Positions 44,879-57,768 of a DNA stretch of 64,000 bases are shown here, piece by piece. Under the pieces are notes generated by a model. The model was not told where the DNA came from. It searched no databases and worked only from the letters and a program-made list of their open reading frames with translations. The stretch spans positions 650,113 through 714,112 of the forward strand of contig NW_003314335.1 in assembly GCF_000143415.4 (NCBI RefSeq). The letters are read 5' to 3'. A program made the translations under genes and the position numbers. This DNA comes from Selaginella moellendorffii (taxonomy: Eukaryota > Streptophyta > Lycopodiopsida > Selaginellales > Selaginellaceae). How positions within the stretch are numbered: position 1 is the stretch's first letter; each line of letters begins with the position of its first letter.

Positions 44879-45589
44879 TTTAAGCTACATCCAAGATATG
44901 TTCAAAAGCATTCATTTGTTACTCGAGGTGGTTTAACATATAGCTTTAGATTTCCAATGTTGTTCAGTGTAAGTTCCTGAATTTGAGTTTTCAAATATAT
45001 TATACTACTCAAATCCAAAGATGCTCAACCTTAAGTATCCACCAAGTACTGTTAAAAAATTTATAATAGTATCCTCCTAAACACTTAACTAACTAGAAAA
45101 GGGAAAATGACCTATATGCAATATGAAGTGAGTCATCACAGCCACCTATAACTGCCATAGCTATCACAACCATCCATGGTAGCTACAACTAGAGATCATT
45201 ATGTCTTCAAAAAATATAATGAATCATATATAGAGTCAAAAGCAACATAATAGCAAGTCTAATATTTAAATGTTGGGATGGATGGGAGTTATGAGTTGGA
45301 ACAAAAGGAAGATATATCAAAACTGCATATATCAATAATAAATTATATAATACAAACTCATTATTAAAATCTCATTTTTATGACTTTGACTTGAGTTAAG
45401 CTAAATTTGTGAACTTAACTTAATTTTGGTCTACCCCTTTCTAATACCATTCTATATGAGAGTCCATATTAGATAGCTTCTAAATAAAAGTAAGTAGTTT
45501 TAATTGAATCAAATCATTATTAAAAACCACTATTGGCAAGATAGAATCAATATATAATGATAGTCTTATTTATTCAATTTTTTATAAAA

Positions 45590-46495
45590 TCAATTTGGTT
45601 TAGTCCATATAGATTTTTTTTCTACATTATCATAAAGAATTATATGACCACTATTGCTTACACATAGTGCCATTACCTTCCATATGTTTTTCCAATATAT
45701 ACTATTTGTCCATATAACAATACTTTTATTGTCATATATTACAAGGTTACCATCAGTTTGCAATCTCAACAAACAACCTTCTCCCTTATTATTTGTTTCA
45801 GTTTTCCAAATGGTAATTGGACCTTTAAACAAGATAAGTACACAATTTAATTGCATATATAATATATATTCTCCATTTGGTGAGATGAGAAAGTTTCCAG
45901 CATATAAGTTAGAAAATGATGAAAAATCATCTATGCTTCTAATACAAACATCCTTCCATGTACAATCAGTTTTAACTATATTTTTTGATATATAAGGATT
46001 ATAATGAGAAGTTTGAACAGTGGGTATAAATTTTAAAGAACTATTTTGAGCTGTATTATAGTTAACATTTTTAAAATTATATAAAATACTAAATGATTCA
46101 ACAATATATTCAGATATTCCAAAATTTAATATACCATAATCATTTTCTATATGAGAAGTGTATATAGATTCAAATTTCTTCTTTAACATAGAACCATAAT
46201 AAGGAGCTGCATATTCAGGAAATATACTACAAAGTAATTTGTAATACCGAGGAACATTCTCTATAGCTAAAGGGGTTAATACTATTTTTATTTCATTATG
46301 AACATAAATAATAGAACTTCCAGGCATATATGGAGTTAAATCATTAATTGACTCTATTGCAGCTCTTATAGCTCTTAAAATTATATGCTTAGTTGGATTA
46401 AAAATTCGATGAGCATTATCCCGTATAATTTCTATTCCAAAAAGTTTTGGAAGAAAGAAAACCAAAATAAAAAATATAAAGAACTTTTGAAACAT
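45590..46495 (-). CDS. Secreted AT-rich gene with a C-terminal bulb-type lectin domain, 301 aa
   Basis: Intact single-exon frame. The signal peptide is MFQKFFIFFILVFFLPKLFG. Residues about 21-185 are an unrecognised region (HIILRAIRAAIESINDLTPY, NVPRYYKLLCSIFPEYAAPY) with Tyr and Ile richness. Residues about 195-301 resemble a bulb-type (GNA-like) mannose-binding lectin: NFLISPNGEYILYMQLNCVL, GEGCLLRLQTDGNLVIYD and CVSNSGHIILYD. The middle one matches the QxDxNxVxY sugar-binding consensus exactly; the other two are degenerate. Codons are strongly AT-biased, unlike genes on either side, and the gene stands alone amid decayed repeats. An intact frame of this length in such DNA suggests selection or recent arrival. 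Role (defence, carbohydrate binding) is only inference. Confidence 0.75.
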   Translation of the reverse strand: MFQKFFIFFILVFFLPKLFGIEIIRDNAHRIFNPTKHIILRAIRAAIESINDLTPYMPGSSIIYVHNEIKIVLTPLAIENVPRYYKLLCSIFPEYAAPYYGSMLKKKFESIYTSHIENDYGILNFGISEYIVESFSILYNFKNVNYNTAQNSSLKFIPTVQTSHYNPYISKNIVKTDCTWKDVCIRSIDDFSSFSNLYAGNFLISPNGEYILYMQLNCVLILFKGPITIWKTETNNKGEGCLLRLQTDGNLVIYDNKSIVIWTNSIYWKNIWKVMALCVSNSGHIILYDNVEKKSIWTKPN

Positions 46496-47029
46496 ATTAA
46501 AAATGTTGAAAGATATTCTACCTGTGAAGTCTAATCAAATAAATTTATTGTAATAGTTACATCATTTCATAGAACTAAAACTCTTTTTTTTCTATTATAT
46601 ATGTGTGATGTGGGATTACTGATAAGTGTTACATTATCACAGTTAATCTAGAAAATTATGTCGTTTATATATAACATGTGAAATCATACTTCTCAATTGT
46701 GGCAAACCAATATTTTTAGTAGATAATATGTGTCTTCATGTTGCCATAATGCTCACTATAATCAGCTTCCTTTATGTAACTTTTAAATTGTGGTCCCAAT
46801 TCTCTAACACCTAATTTGCTATAATAATATCACCAAATTTGTTATTCTTTGTCACTTGCATCCACTTGGCCTCCATGTAGTATATAGCACAACAGCATAC
46901 ACACTGTGTTGTAGCCAACAACATCCTCCTCGGTGCAAACAAGAGCTAGCTCTTTCACCAATGAACATAAAGTTTTTAGCTCTATCACACAAGTTAAGAG
47001 TGGTTATTTTATAATTTTATTCTTGTATG
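46496..47029. other. AT-rich flank of the lectin gene
   Basis: Presumed promoter of the lectin gene. No other feature recognised. Confidence 0.35.
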
Positions 47030-47356
47030 ATTATGTTTGAGAGCATTAATATTATATTATTTAATACATTACCTCTACATATTTTTATTGAAAGAGGGAA
47101 ATTTACATTAAGTTTATTTATTTTTAATGTTTACTTCTTAAATATTAAATATTATTAAAAAATGAGATAGGATTGACACTAGTAACAATAGTATCTAAAT
47201 TTTTATATACAATATTATACTTATATTTATAGAATATATATATCTAAGATGTAAACATTAAAAAATAAATTAACTTAATGTAAATTTTCCTCTTTCAAGA
47301 GAAATATGCAGAGGTAATGTATTAAATAATATAATATTAATGCTCTCAAACATAAT
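47030..47356. mobile_element. Fold-back MITE with about 115-bp inverted arms
   Basis: The left arm (47030-about 47147) starts ATTATGTTTGAGAGCATTAA and includes TTTAATACATTACCTCT, GAAAGAGG and TTTACATTAAGTT. The right arm (about 47238-47356) is its reverse complement with a handful of differences and one- or two-base gaps. The loop is about 90 bp. No coding capacity. The outermost bases permit a TA target duplication around TGTTTGAGAGC...GCTCTCAAACA, as in Stowaway or Tc1/mariner-type MITEs, but the palindrome makes the exact end ambiguous. Confidence 0.85.
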
Positions 47357-49190
47357 GAAAATCAATGTCAAAGGAATATAGTTAATTTTAACAAAAAATG
47401 GTTAGTGGATAGTATCTTTAGTGAATGTTGCATACTTGATTGGGGGAGGATAAAAAACACTTACTAGCTCCATAAGAAACAAAATATTACAACAATCATC
47501 TAAGTTGGGTGGCACTATAAATCAAAGGCATAATCTAAACAAACACATTATTATAAAAGCTTAAAATTTTATGTGTCAACTGAGTCATAGCATTTATCTA
47601 GCTGCATACTAAATAAGAATTCGATCAAAACCTCTTGTCCTTTGGTAAGTACTTCTGATGTCAACTTTGTGAGTATGAGTCTAGTATCTGTGTCTCATCC
47701 ACTTTGATATATCCCATGTTCTCTTAAAATTTCTGATAAATATTATTTAGTATTAAATATAAAATATGGTTAAATTTCTAGAATTTATAAATAACAAACC
47801 AATAAAAAGGCTTGATCTCTCTTGGCTCAAATTAAGCTAGATGTTGGAAATTTAGATTTCATGTTAGAAGCCCTAACAGGCAAGTGTTAAATCCCTTAGT
47901 AATCACAGTCTTTCACTCACTTGCCCCTCATTGCAATCCTTTTCTTTTTGCAAGCAAGATGATTTAGCACAATTATCACTTAGGATATTGTGCACTAATC
48001 ATGGCTATCTGGGGCTAGCACATGTGAGGTTATTAAAATTTGGAAGACAAAGGATAGGCAATAATTTTTGAAAAAAAATTCAAAAAACTTTAATGCATCA
48101 CCTCCAAAATGAGCAACTATTTGATGGTTTTCTATTTCTTTCTAGATTCTAGTTCAAGAAAATAGGAAACACAGTCTTGGAAACTTAGAGAAGCATTAAG
48201 AAACAAATTTGACAACTCTTGGTCTTCCTTGTATTATGAAATTCAATTGTGTGATTCTCGAAGTGATGACAATATTACATTTTCAAATTGTGAGAAGTCC
48301 TTGGCAAGAAGACCTTTGACCTTTCATCCTTAGTATAGATTTTTAAATGAGGATGGGTTTATATCATATTTTTAAATGAGGGATGGGTTTATAAGGATCT
48401 TCATGTCCTTTTCCATATATTATATCCAATTATTTATAGATTTATAATTTTAAAACTTTTATAGCTATTCATCATTATATTATAAACTCTTAAAAGATAA
48501 ATTCTATTTTAAAAGTTTAATACATTTTGGAGACTTCCTTCTCAAGGACCTACGGCCTTTAACTCCTGATCTTGTGTGTCTTTTCAATATAGGAAGATGC
48601 TTGTATAGAAAAGTCATCACTATAAGTTAATCTCACTAATATCTATAAGAATCCAAACTTATAATAAACTATTTTATTTATTTATCTGTCTGGTCTTTAT
48701 CCAAAAAGAAACTTCTTTGCTATACTAGAAAAATCCCTGAACTCCAGCTGACATATCTAAACATTCTCTTTATACTATAATTAAACTGTGACTTCTTTTA
48801 TATTGAAATAGATGGAAATCAATGATAATGCTTTTCAACCATCACAAGAAAAAAGTAAATATTCTTTCCCCTTGTGGTGACTTTGGAGTGGTACTATAAT
48901 GTTGAGAGCTTTGAAGAGTCACTTTCATGGGAAGGGTTTAAGATGGCAGAGTTCATCTTAACCTTGGTTGGCGAGCTTCTATTCAACAAACTTTGCTCGT
49001 TGTGCCATTTCAATCCTTGCAAGCATTTAATGAGGAGTGGCTGCTTACAATTTGAGGTCTCAAAAGATATTTTAAACTAGAGATATACATTTTTGCAGAC
49101 CAACCATGGAATAAGATGTTTCTATCATGGTTAGGCAAGTGATGCATCATGCTCTAAGTGCGTATATTAAGTTTCAAAACCTTGAGTGAA
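47357..49190. other. AT-rich spacer without recognised genes
   Basis: Contains a small direct repeat at 48340-48392 (TTTTTAAATGAGG(G)ATGGG twice) and a 68-codon frame at 48874-49080 that may be an outer fragment of the retroelement to the right. Otherwise nothing identifiable. Confidence 0.45.
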
Positions 49191-49194
49191 GGTT

Positions 49195-50170
49195 GTCAAG
49201 CAAGGGGGATTGCCAGAGACTTTTGCTTATCTCTCCCACCCTTAAAACCGGTGATAGAAGCAACTCTAAGCACAAGGGCTAAACTAAAACCAATTCAACA
49301 CTCTCCACCACCTTTTGCTCCATGAGATGTAATGCAGCATTTGGACAGCATCAAGAATGATAAATGCTTTGATTGTAGTGGTTGATTGTTCAAGGGACAC
49401 CATTTTAGAAGGAGCTCTCTTCAGTGAGGCACTCTTTAAGGAGAGTGCCTCAACTATTTCTTGGATTGCCTTCTCTGCTAACTAGGCACTTTGCATGCTT
49501 TGTAGTGACTGGGGATTGTCACTGCAACAAACTCAGCCTAGCATGACACTTCACCAAGAGCTAGATCTTCCTTCAAGCTATTACCAGATATGATGGTGCA
49601 CGAAGATTCTTTCAAGATGGTTTTTGCACACACCAAGGACTTTACCAATTTAAAGTAATGTTGTTTGGACTAATAAATGCCTTAGATACTCATAAACAAG
49701 ATTTTCAGACCATATTTTTCCATTTCATTCTTGTCTTCTTCAAGGACATTCTGATGTACAGTTAGGCAGAGGAACACTTGGAGCACTTGGACAGAGCATT
49801 ATTGTCTACATTCTTGCTAGAGGTCAAATTGGTGAAATGCTTCTTTGGGTTGGCAGAGGTAGAGTATGTTGGATTTCGACTTTATCCATGCAAATCCTAA
49901 GAAATTGGCAGCCATTGTTAATTGGCCCCATCCATAAATGATGAAGCAGTTGCAGTCCATTCTAGAGCTTTACAACTATCTTAGGAAATTCATTGAGCAT
50001 TATGCCTCAATCACAGCCCTGCTCATGGACATCCTATGCTCACCTACATTCTACTGGGACAACAAAGTGGTTGATTCTTTCTAAGAGTTGAAGGCAGACA
50101 TCAAATCAACACCAATTTTGAAGCTCCTAGGCTTTTTGAGGCCATTTGTGGTCGAAATAAACACTTCAAA
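49195..50170 (+). mobile_element. Degenerate Ty3/gypsy-type LTR retrotransposon remnant
   Basis: Heavily mutated, with many stops and frame changes. About 49360-49420 suggests a gag zinc knuckle (AAATGCTTTGATTGTAG gives KCFDC, then GHHF). About 49575-50100 resembles reverse transcriptase and the RNase H entry when read across frames: YQFKVMLFGLINAL (compare FGLTNAP), FKDILMYS followed by a stop and AEEHLEHLD (compare the YLDDILVYS..EEHLEHL motif), then KCFFGLAEVEYVGF. The catalytic DD pair is partly lost. No LTRs were identified. Not functional. Confidence 0.72.
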
Positions 50171-51164
50171 TCCAAGAGTAAGGGCCAAAAGCTGAAGCCA
50201 CTGACTTGTGTATGAATAGAAAATGCTTGGCATCATGCATGCTATAAGGAAATGGAGGCACTACTTGAAACTAGCTTTGGTAGGTGGTTGTCCTATGGCC
50301 AATGGCCCCAGAGAAGAGGGAGTTGCACCAAGCACTATAAGCCTAGTGGAACCCTAAATAAATGAATATAAAAGTTTTTAGGAGTGTTTCTATTTAAAAA
50401 TATTTTATAATTATGCTAATAAAGGGTTAAATAATAATATTTAAAATTACTTATACACTAAAACGAAATATATTTATAAACAATATATTGTGATATTACA
50501 TATATTTTACATATATATTTTACATTATGATATTACATATATATTTTTACAGAAATTTTCTTCTTAGATATTTTCTCAAAGTTTTAGAAAAATGCAGAGG
50601 CAATTTATAAATTATTATAATTGCCATTGCCTTACCAAATAGCATTGCAAAATACTTATTTGATGCTTGTGTTCTATGTATGAACTCATGAACATGAAAA
50701 TCAAGAATACAACTGAAGAATAACAATAGAACAAGTTCTTTTGACTCTAGATTTAATAATTCTTTAGAATAAAATTCAATAATAGCATGGATTAAACCAT
50801 GATCCATTGAAAATCACTTAGAAGAGTGAAATAGTGTTATTCTTATTTATTAATTCAATTGATCAAATGAAAGTTTATAGTTATAAATATGTCTCTAATT
50901 TATAAACACAAGATTAATATTATTGCATATCACCCATTAGAATAAGTTAGAATGAACTATAAAATTTTAGAAAATTTTATAAATTATAAATATATTTATG
51001 AATTATATATAAAATATTAATCTAAATTAATAGATAGCTAAAATATCTAAGTATATTCTAAATATATTCACTACTATCTAAATAAACGTCTAATTCGTAT
51101 AATGACAAATAATTGAGCCCCTTACCTTAGAGCTAACTTTAAAAATCTTTGCCTTTGTGCAGAA
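50171..51164. other. AT-rich spacer
   Basis: Very AT-rich with imperfect TATATTTTACAT repeats near 50480-50550. A minus-strand 86-codon frame (50807-50547) has no recognisable similarity. No gene supported. Confidence 0.45.
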
Positions 51165-51876
51165 GGAATTGATTTCAGTTACTTGATGACTCTTGCTATT
51201 GGCTGTTTCCAGCTAATACTATAACAGAAGAACATGGTCATCAAAAAGAATGCACTTTGTTGTTTGTTGAAGTAGTGGGAGTATTTAGTACTATAGACTT
51301 GGTGGCTACATTAAGTTCATTTTACACTTGTGAAAACAAGCCTAATGTGGTAGAAGTACATGTGAACTTCATGTCCACTTTCTTTTGTATTTGTAACAAG
51401 GCAAGTCTTTTCATTTTTTTGTGGTAAATCATTTAATGCTGATCCAATTTCTAGATAGAGTGTTCTAACAACTGCAAAATTGCACATAAAAGCACCTGTA
51501 AATAGGGTAACTATTTGCAACATTATGGATATGCATTGATAGTTGCACTTGTAGTTATGTCTTACATCTTATGTATATCGTGCTCCTTTATTGTACTTGC
51601 TTAAAACGATTTCTTACTCATATGTTTATAAAGATAGCTGTAAGTAACCAAAGAGAACAACTTAAGAAATGATCTATGGGGTTCAAATATAAAAAGAAAG
51701 AGCCCATAAGTAAAAGTGCACCCTTTTTTTCAGTTAAAGGTTTTGGAATATTTAGGATTAAGTGTTTTTAAGTTTGAATAACACTAAGCTAGGTAACTTC
51801 CCAGGAAGTCCAAATTTAAGAGCTTACAATGGCATTGTTATCATTCTAGAGGAGCATAAATTGTTGTAGCGCATGT

Positions 51877-52110
51877 GATTATGGGATGAGATTTGGATAT
51901 ACTATCACTGTGAATCCTTGGAACCTTGGGGGATAAATGGGGATAAAATAGCCACTAAGGGCTCTCTCATCAAGCAATTGCCCCTTTTCCAATTGGCTTA
52001 AGGGGAAAGAAATAGGGTGTACAATATTTGGTATCAGGCACGGTTCGATTCCCATTGATTAGTGGTTACTTAAAAAATATAATATACCCTTGAGCAAAGT
52101 ATATTCCTAT
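51877..52110 (+). mobile_element. Dispersed repeat family, copy 3, with Pol III box-like motifs
   Basis: Best-preserved copy: GATTATGGGATGAGATTTGG, GGAACCTTGGGGGATAAATG, GGGATAAAATAGCCAC, AAGCAATTGCCCC, then TGGCTTAAGGGG (51994-52005, resembling an A box) and GGTTCGATTCC (52042-52052, an exact B-box-like word). This spacing is compatible with a tRNA-derived SINE or a tRNA-like internal promoter. Ends are not defined. Confidence 0.5.
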
Positions 52111-52147
52111 CCCTAAATTTGAAATCGTATGTATTAGGTATCATTGT

Positions 52148-52365
52148 GATCATGGGATGAGATTTGGATATACTGTCACCGTGGATCCTTAAAACCATGG
52201 GGAATAAATAAAGTTCTCTCTCATTAAGCAATTGCCTTTTTCTCATTTGGATATACTGTCACCGTGGATCCTTAAAACCATGGGGAATAAATAAAGTTCT
52301 CTCTCATTAAGCAATTGCCCTTTTCTCAGTTGGTTTAAGGGGAGAGAGATAGGGTACATTACAAT
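52148..52365 (+). repeat. Dispersed repeat family, copy 4, with internal 83-bp duplication
   Basis: GATCATGGGATGAGATTTGG begins the copy. The unit TTTGGATATACTGTCACCG, TGGATCCTTAAAACCATGGG, GAATAAATAAAGTTCTCTC, TCATTAAGCAATTGCC occurs twice in tandem, offset 83 bp and almost identical. It ends TTCTCAGTTGGTTTAAGGGG and AGAGAGATAGGGTACATTA. Confidence 0.75.
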
Positions 52366-52475
52366 TGCCCATTAATAGCTATGGTTTTGAAAATATACAT
52401 ATAATGTGGAAAAACATGTTATATGCATTATTTGGACCCTCTACTATGTCACATGTAAATTTACCTTCTCCTTTT

Positions 52476-54027
52476 TGTACAAAAACTCCAAATGTTTTTG
52501 GTGTTTTAATGCACTAGATTAAACTTGCCATTGTACCCTAACACTAATCCTTGTACCAAAGTTAAAGCAAACTATGATATTCTAATCACTTTAGTTATAG
52601 TTTTTCATTCTATTCTCCATATCCCCCACTTTAACTTTGGAGTCACTAGATACACAATGCACTAGCTATATTCTAGTTCACAGCTCCTTCATCTACCCCT
52701 CAATGCAAAGTCTATTAACTCTAGGACTTATGACTTTACAATGCTAGAATGGAGTATAATGGTATGGACATTCATTTATGTACTTTCTTGCACAAAAAAC
52801 TTAATATATCTATCATTTATTGTTCCTTAAATTTCAATGTAATAAAATCATAATTACCAAGTGAGTAGTTTCTCTATGGTTATCTTATGGTGGGTAAAGG
52901 GTGAAAACCATATGTGTTACATTATTGCTTTAGATATAGAACAAATGGATCTGGATATAGAATAAATATAGTACCAATTAGCATAAGTGTAATTTATATA
53001 TGATCTCAATTAACAATACTCTTCAAAATAATGCTTCCAATTTCTTTTTAGTTTTGGATTTTATAAGTGCCTAAACTGATTGAAACACCTATATCTACTC
53101 AGAACCAAACCCTTGGAAACATATGCCAAAAATAACAGAGTAAAACTCAAATTTCAAAGCATTAAACCACTCAATGAAGGAATGAAACCACAAAACTCCT
53201 AAACAAACTAAAAGGTGGCTCTGTTTTATATGTTAGTTCTAACATTGGGATGTTAATATTCTAGGATTGTTCTAATGTTGCTCCATGCTCTTGCTTTTTT
53301 AAACATAATGTACACAAGACTAACAAACTCTCCAAACTCAAGATAGCATACTCTGGTTCCACACTTGAAACTCTATTGGAAGAAATCCAAACTTCCATTA
53401 TTTTATTGGTAAGCTTGGTCTTCTTTCATACTTCACTTCCATATGTCAATACAATGACAGCTTCACTGTGATAATATTGTCATTCCAGTTAAATGTAGAT
53501 CACTATACAAAGCATAGTAAGTATTTGTTGCTATCAAAACATATTTTTGGATCACTTTGCAGAACAAAGTATTTGTTGAGATTACTTTGTGTTACAACTT
53601 CTTTCATATGAAAATTACATGACTTTATTTAACTGATCTTCATGTCTGATTCTCGATTAACAAGTAATTGAAAACTACTTCTAGTGTATTTCTCCTCATC
53701 TTTATATTCGAGTTTGAGAAATAAAGGAAAAAAGTAAACCAAGTCATTTTGGGTTTAAATGTATATCTATATCGATGAAAAATATTTCCCATCCAGAAAA
53801 CAAACCCAGGTGTTTAAACAACGGGAGTGTGGAAGGCCAATAGCGCGTGGCTATTGGCATTTCGTATTCTTCCCTCCATCGTTAAACCTGGGTTTTAGGG
53901 ATTGTGATCCTCTTTCCCTTGCTATTTGGGAGCGATAGCTTTGCTTGCGATCGGTGTTGACGCCCGACGAAATCTCGCTGCCGTGGGCCTCCAGCATCCG
54001 GTTTTCCAGCTCGCAGCAGCGCCAAAG
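52476..54027. other. AT-rich spacer, then kinase promoter
   Basis: AT-rich and featureless to about 53.8 kb, where GC content rises abruptly. CCTGGGTTTTAGGGATTG near 53886-53903 lies close upstream of the kinase start. Confidence 0.4.
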
Positions 54028-56387
<2,360 letters not shown>

Positions 56388-56599
56388 ACTAAATCCAAAA
56401 AATGTTACAGAGAATTAATTGAGCGTGGCTGTGTGTCAAGGGAAATCAAATCCAGTACCAAAATCCAGTGAAGGTGTGCGTGTGTGTGTGTTGTTGTTGC
56501 GCAACTGCCTGCTTGAAAGTGAGTTTTGTCAACATGTACAAAAAAGAAACCTCTTCCTTTTTCTCCATTCCCTCGGTCGCGGTTCCCAGCCCTCCGCTT

Positions 56600-57283
56600 C
56601 TATGGCCTTAGTATGTACTTGTGGTCTATGCTTTCGAAGTCAAAAGGATCGTCCAGGGCCAGGGACGAAGCACCGCTACTCCTGCTGTAAGCAGCCACCG
56701 TGCTCGAGAGCGGCAATGCCAGGGGGTGAGTGTTGTTGCAGCTTGATGACACTGACGAGAGCAGTGGCTGTGCGAATTCAGGTTGGAGAAGCGAAGCCGA
56801 CGGCTGCTGCTGGTGGTGGTGATGGTTCAGGTGGTGGTGCTGGTGAACCAAGCTCCGGGTGAGCTCCAGCTCCCGCTGCAGCCCCCTGACCCGCTCCGTC
56901 AGCTGCGAGATGATCCCGTAGCAGCCGTGAACCGGGTCCTTGTCCCGCACCTCCGCCTCGTAGATAAGTGACTTCATCGTCTCCTCCTTGTCCGCCGGGT
57001 CCGCGTCCCGCAGGAAGCGCAGCATGTTGCTCACGCCGAACAGTCTCTTGCAGCTCAGGAATCTCTGGTTGGCCTCGGCGGGGAAGTACGGCGCGAGCGG
57101 GCAGTCCACCGGGCACTTTCGCCGCTGGAACTTGCAAGCGGCGCACGCCTGGCTCGTTGTCATGCTCCCGTTGCTGCCGTTGCTCGAGGTCACGTTCATA
57201 CTCTCGCTTTGCTGCTGCTGCTGCTGCTGTTGCTGTTGCTGCATCATCATCCAGCTCTCTCTCTCTCTCTCTCGCTCTCTCAC
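56600..57283 (-). CDS. LOB-domain (LBD) transcription factor, 227 aa
   Basis: Plant-specific DNA-binding factor. After an odd start (RERERERES from a CT-repeat and a run of about 11 Gln from CAG repeats), the LOB domain begins ACAACKFQRRKCPVDCPLAP with C-X2-C-X6-C-X3-C at residues 47, 50, 57 and 61. The GAS block has RLFGVSNMLRFLRDA and DKEETMKSLIYEAEVRDKDP, then the conserved VHGCYGII. A leucine-spaced segment follows (LTERVRGLQRELELTRSLV), then His/Gln-rich and Ser-rich tails. FGVSN and MKS.I.EA.VRDKDPVHG place it near the Arabidopsis LBD22/LBD27 group. One exon. A second start (MMMQQQ, 57247) would skip the RE repeat and could be the true one. Confidence 0.92.
   Translation of the reverse strand: MRERERERESWMMMQQQQQQQQQQQSESMNVTSSNGSNGSMTTSQACAACKFQRRKCPVDCPLAPYFPAEANQRFLSCKRLFGVSNMLRFLRDADPADKEETMKSLIYEAEVRDKDPVHGCYGIISQLTERVRGLQRELELTRSLVHQHHHLNHHHHQQQPSASLLQPEFAQPLLSSVSSSCNNTHPLALPLSSTVAAYSRSSGASSLALDDPFDFESIDHKYILRP
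57200..57275. repeat. CAG and CT microsatellites in the LBD coding start
   Basis: A GCTGCTGCT run (polyglutamine on the minus strand) followed by a CTCTCTCT run (Arg-Glu repeat). Both are in frame. Confidence 0.9.
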
Positions 57284-57768
57284 TTCACTGTGCCTGCTTG
57301 ATCTTCTGTTTCTTCACAGACGCTACGAATTCCCCGGCGGAGGCGAAGTGACCACCGAGAAATGCCGAAGATCCGCCGAAAAAATCCACCGCTGGAAGAA
57401 AGAAAAAAGAAAGGAACACACGCCAAAGGTCAGCTAAATGAGGTCACTATGACCCGCACGTAAATATAGCAAATAGCACATTGGCTTACTTTTATTAACC
57501 AGCGCCACGCAACGCCCATCTCTCCCGGCCGTGGGCAAGACTTAATTTACGTGTGGCCTGGATGCTGTCTCATATTTTTCGCCCTTCCACCTTTTCACTC
57601 TTCTTTTTTTACCAGGTCAGCTCTGCGAGATTATCCCGGAGCCGATTAGCCTTCGCGTATAAATAGCCCGCAAGCTTTAAAGTACGCTTAGCGAAGGTAC
57701 GGTGTCCATCTTTTCTCGAGGCTGCGAGAAAAAAAGAGAAAAAGCTTAGCTTTGTGTGGACTGGAAGA
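57284..57768. other. LBD promoter and PIG-A 3' flank
   Basis: Nothing coding recognised. CGTATAAATAGCC at 57655-57667 is a TATA-like word in plus orientation with no plus-strand gene to its right that I can support. Confidence 0.35.

Larger units (their letters stand above)
42503..45589. other. AT-rich spacer, start of the repeat island
   Basis: Composition becomes strongly AT-rich from about 42.6 kb. No supported gene. Contains the tandem repeat at 42763-42931 and two degenerate copies of the dispersed repeat (about 44283-44420 and 44732-44878). The remainder shows nothing recognisable. Confidence 0.55.
51165..52475 (+). pseudogene. Decayed copy of part of the importin gene, split by repeat insertion
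   Basis: 51165-51625 corresponds to importin gene positions about 41488-41945, and 52375-52475 to about 42005-42115, exons and introns included, so the copying was at the DNA level. Matching words include GTTGAAGTAG, GGGAGTATTTAGTACT, TGAACTT.ATGTCCACTTT and TATTTGGACCCTCTACTATG against TACTTGGACCCTCTGCTATG. Most differences are C-to-T or G-to-A, with CpG positions hit hardest, and several stops result. About 750 bp between the two parts is filled by the dispersed repeat family, so the repeat went in after, or during decay of, the copy. Confidence 0.88.
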
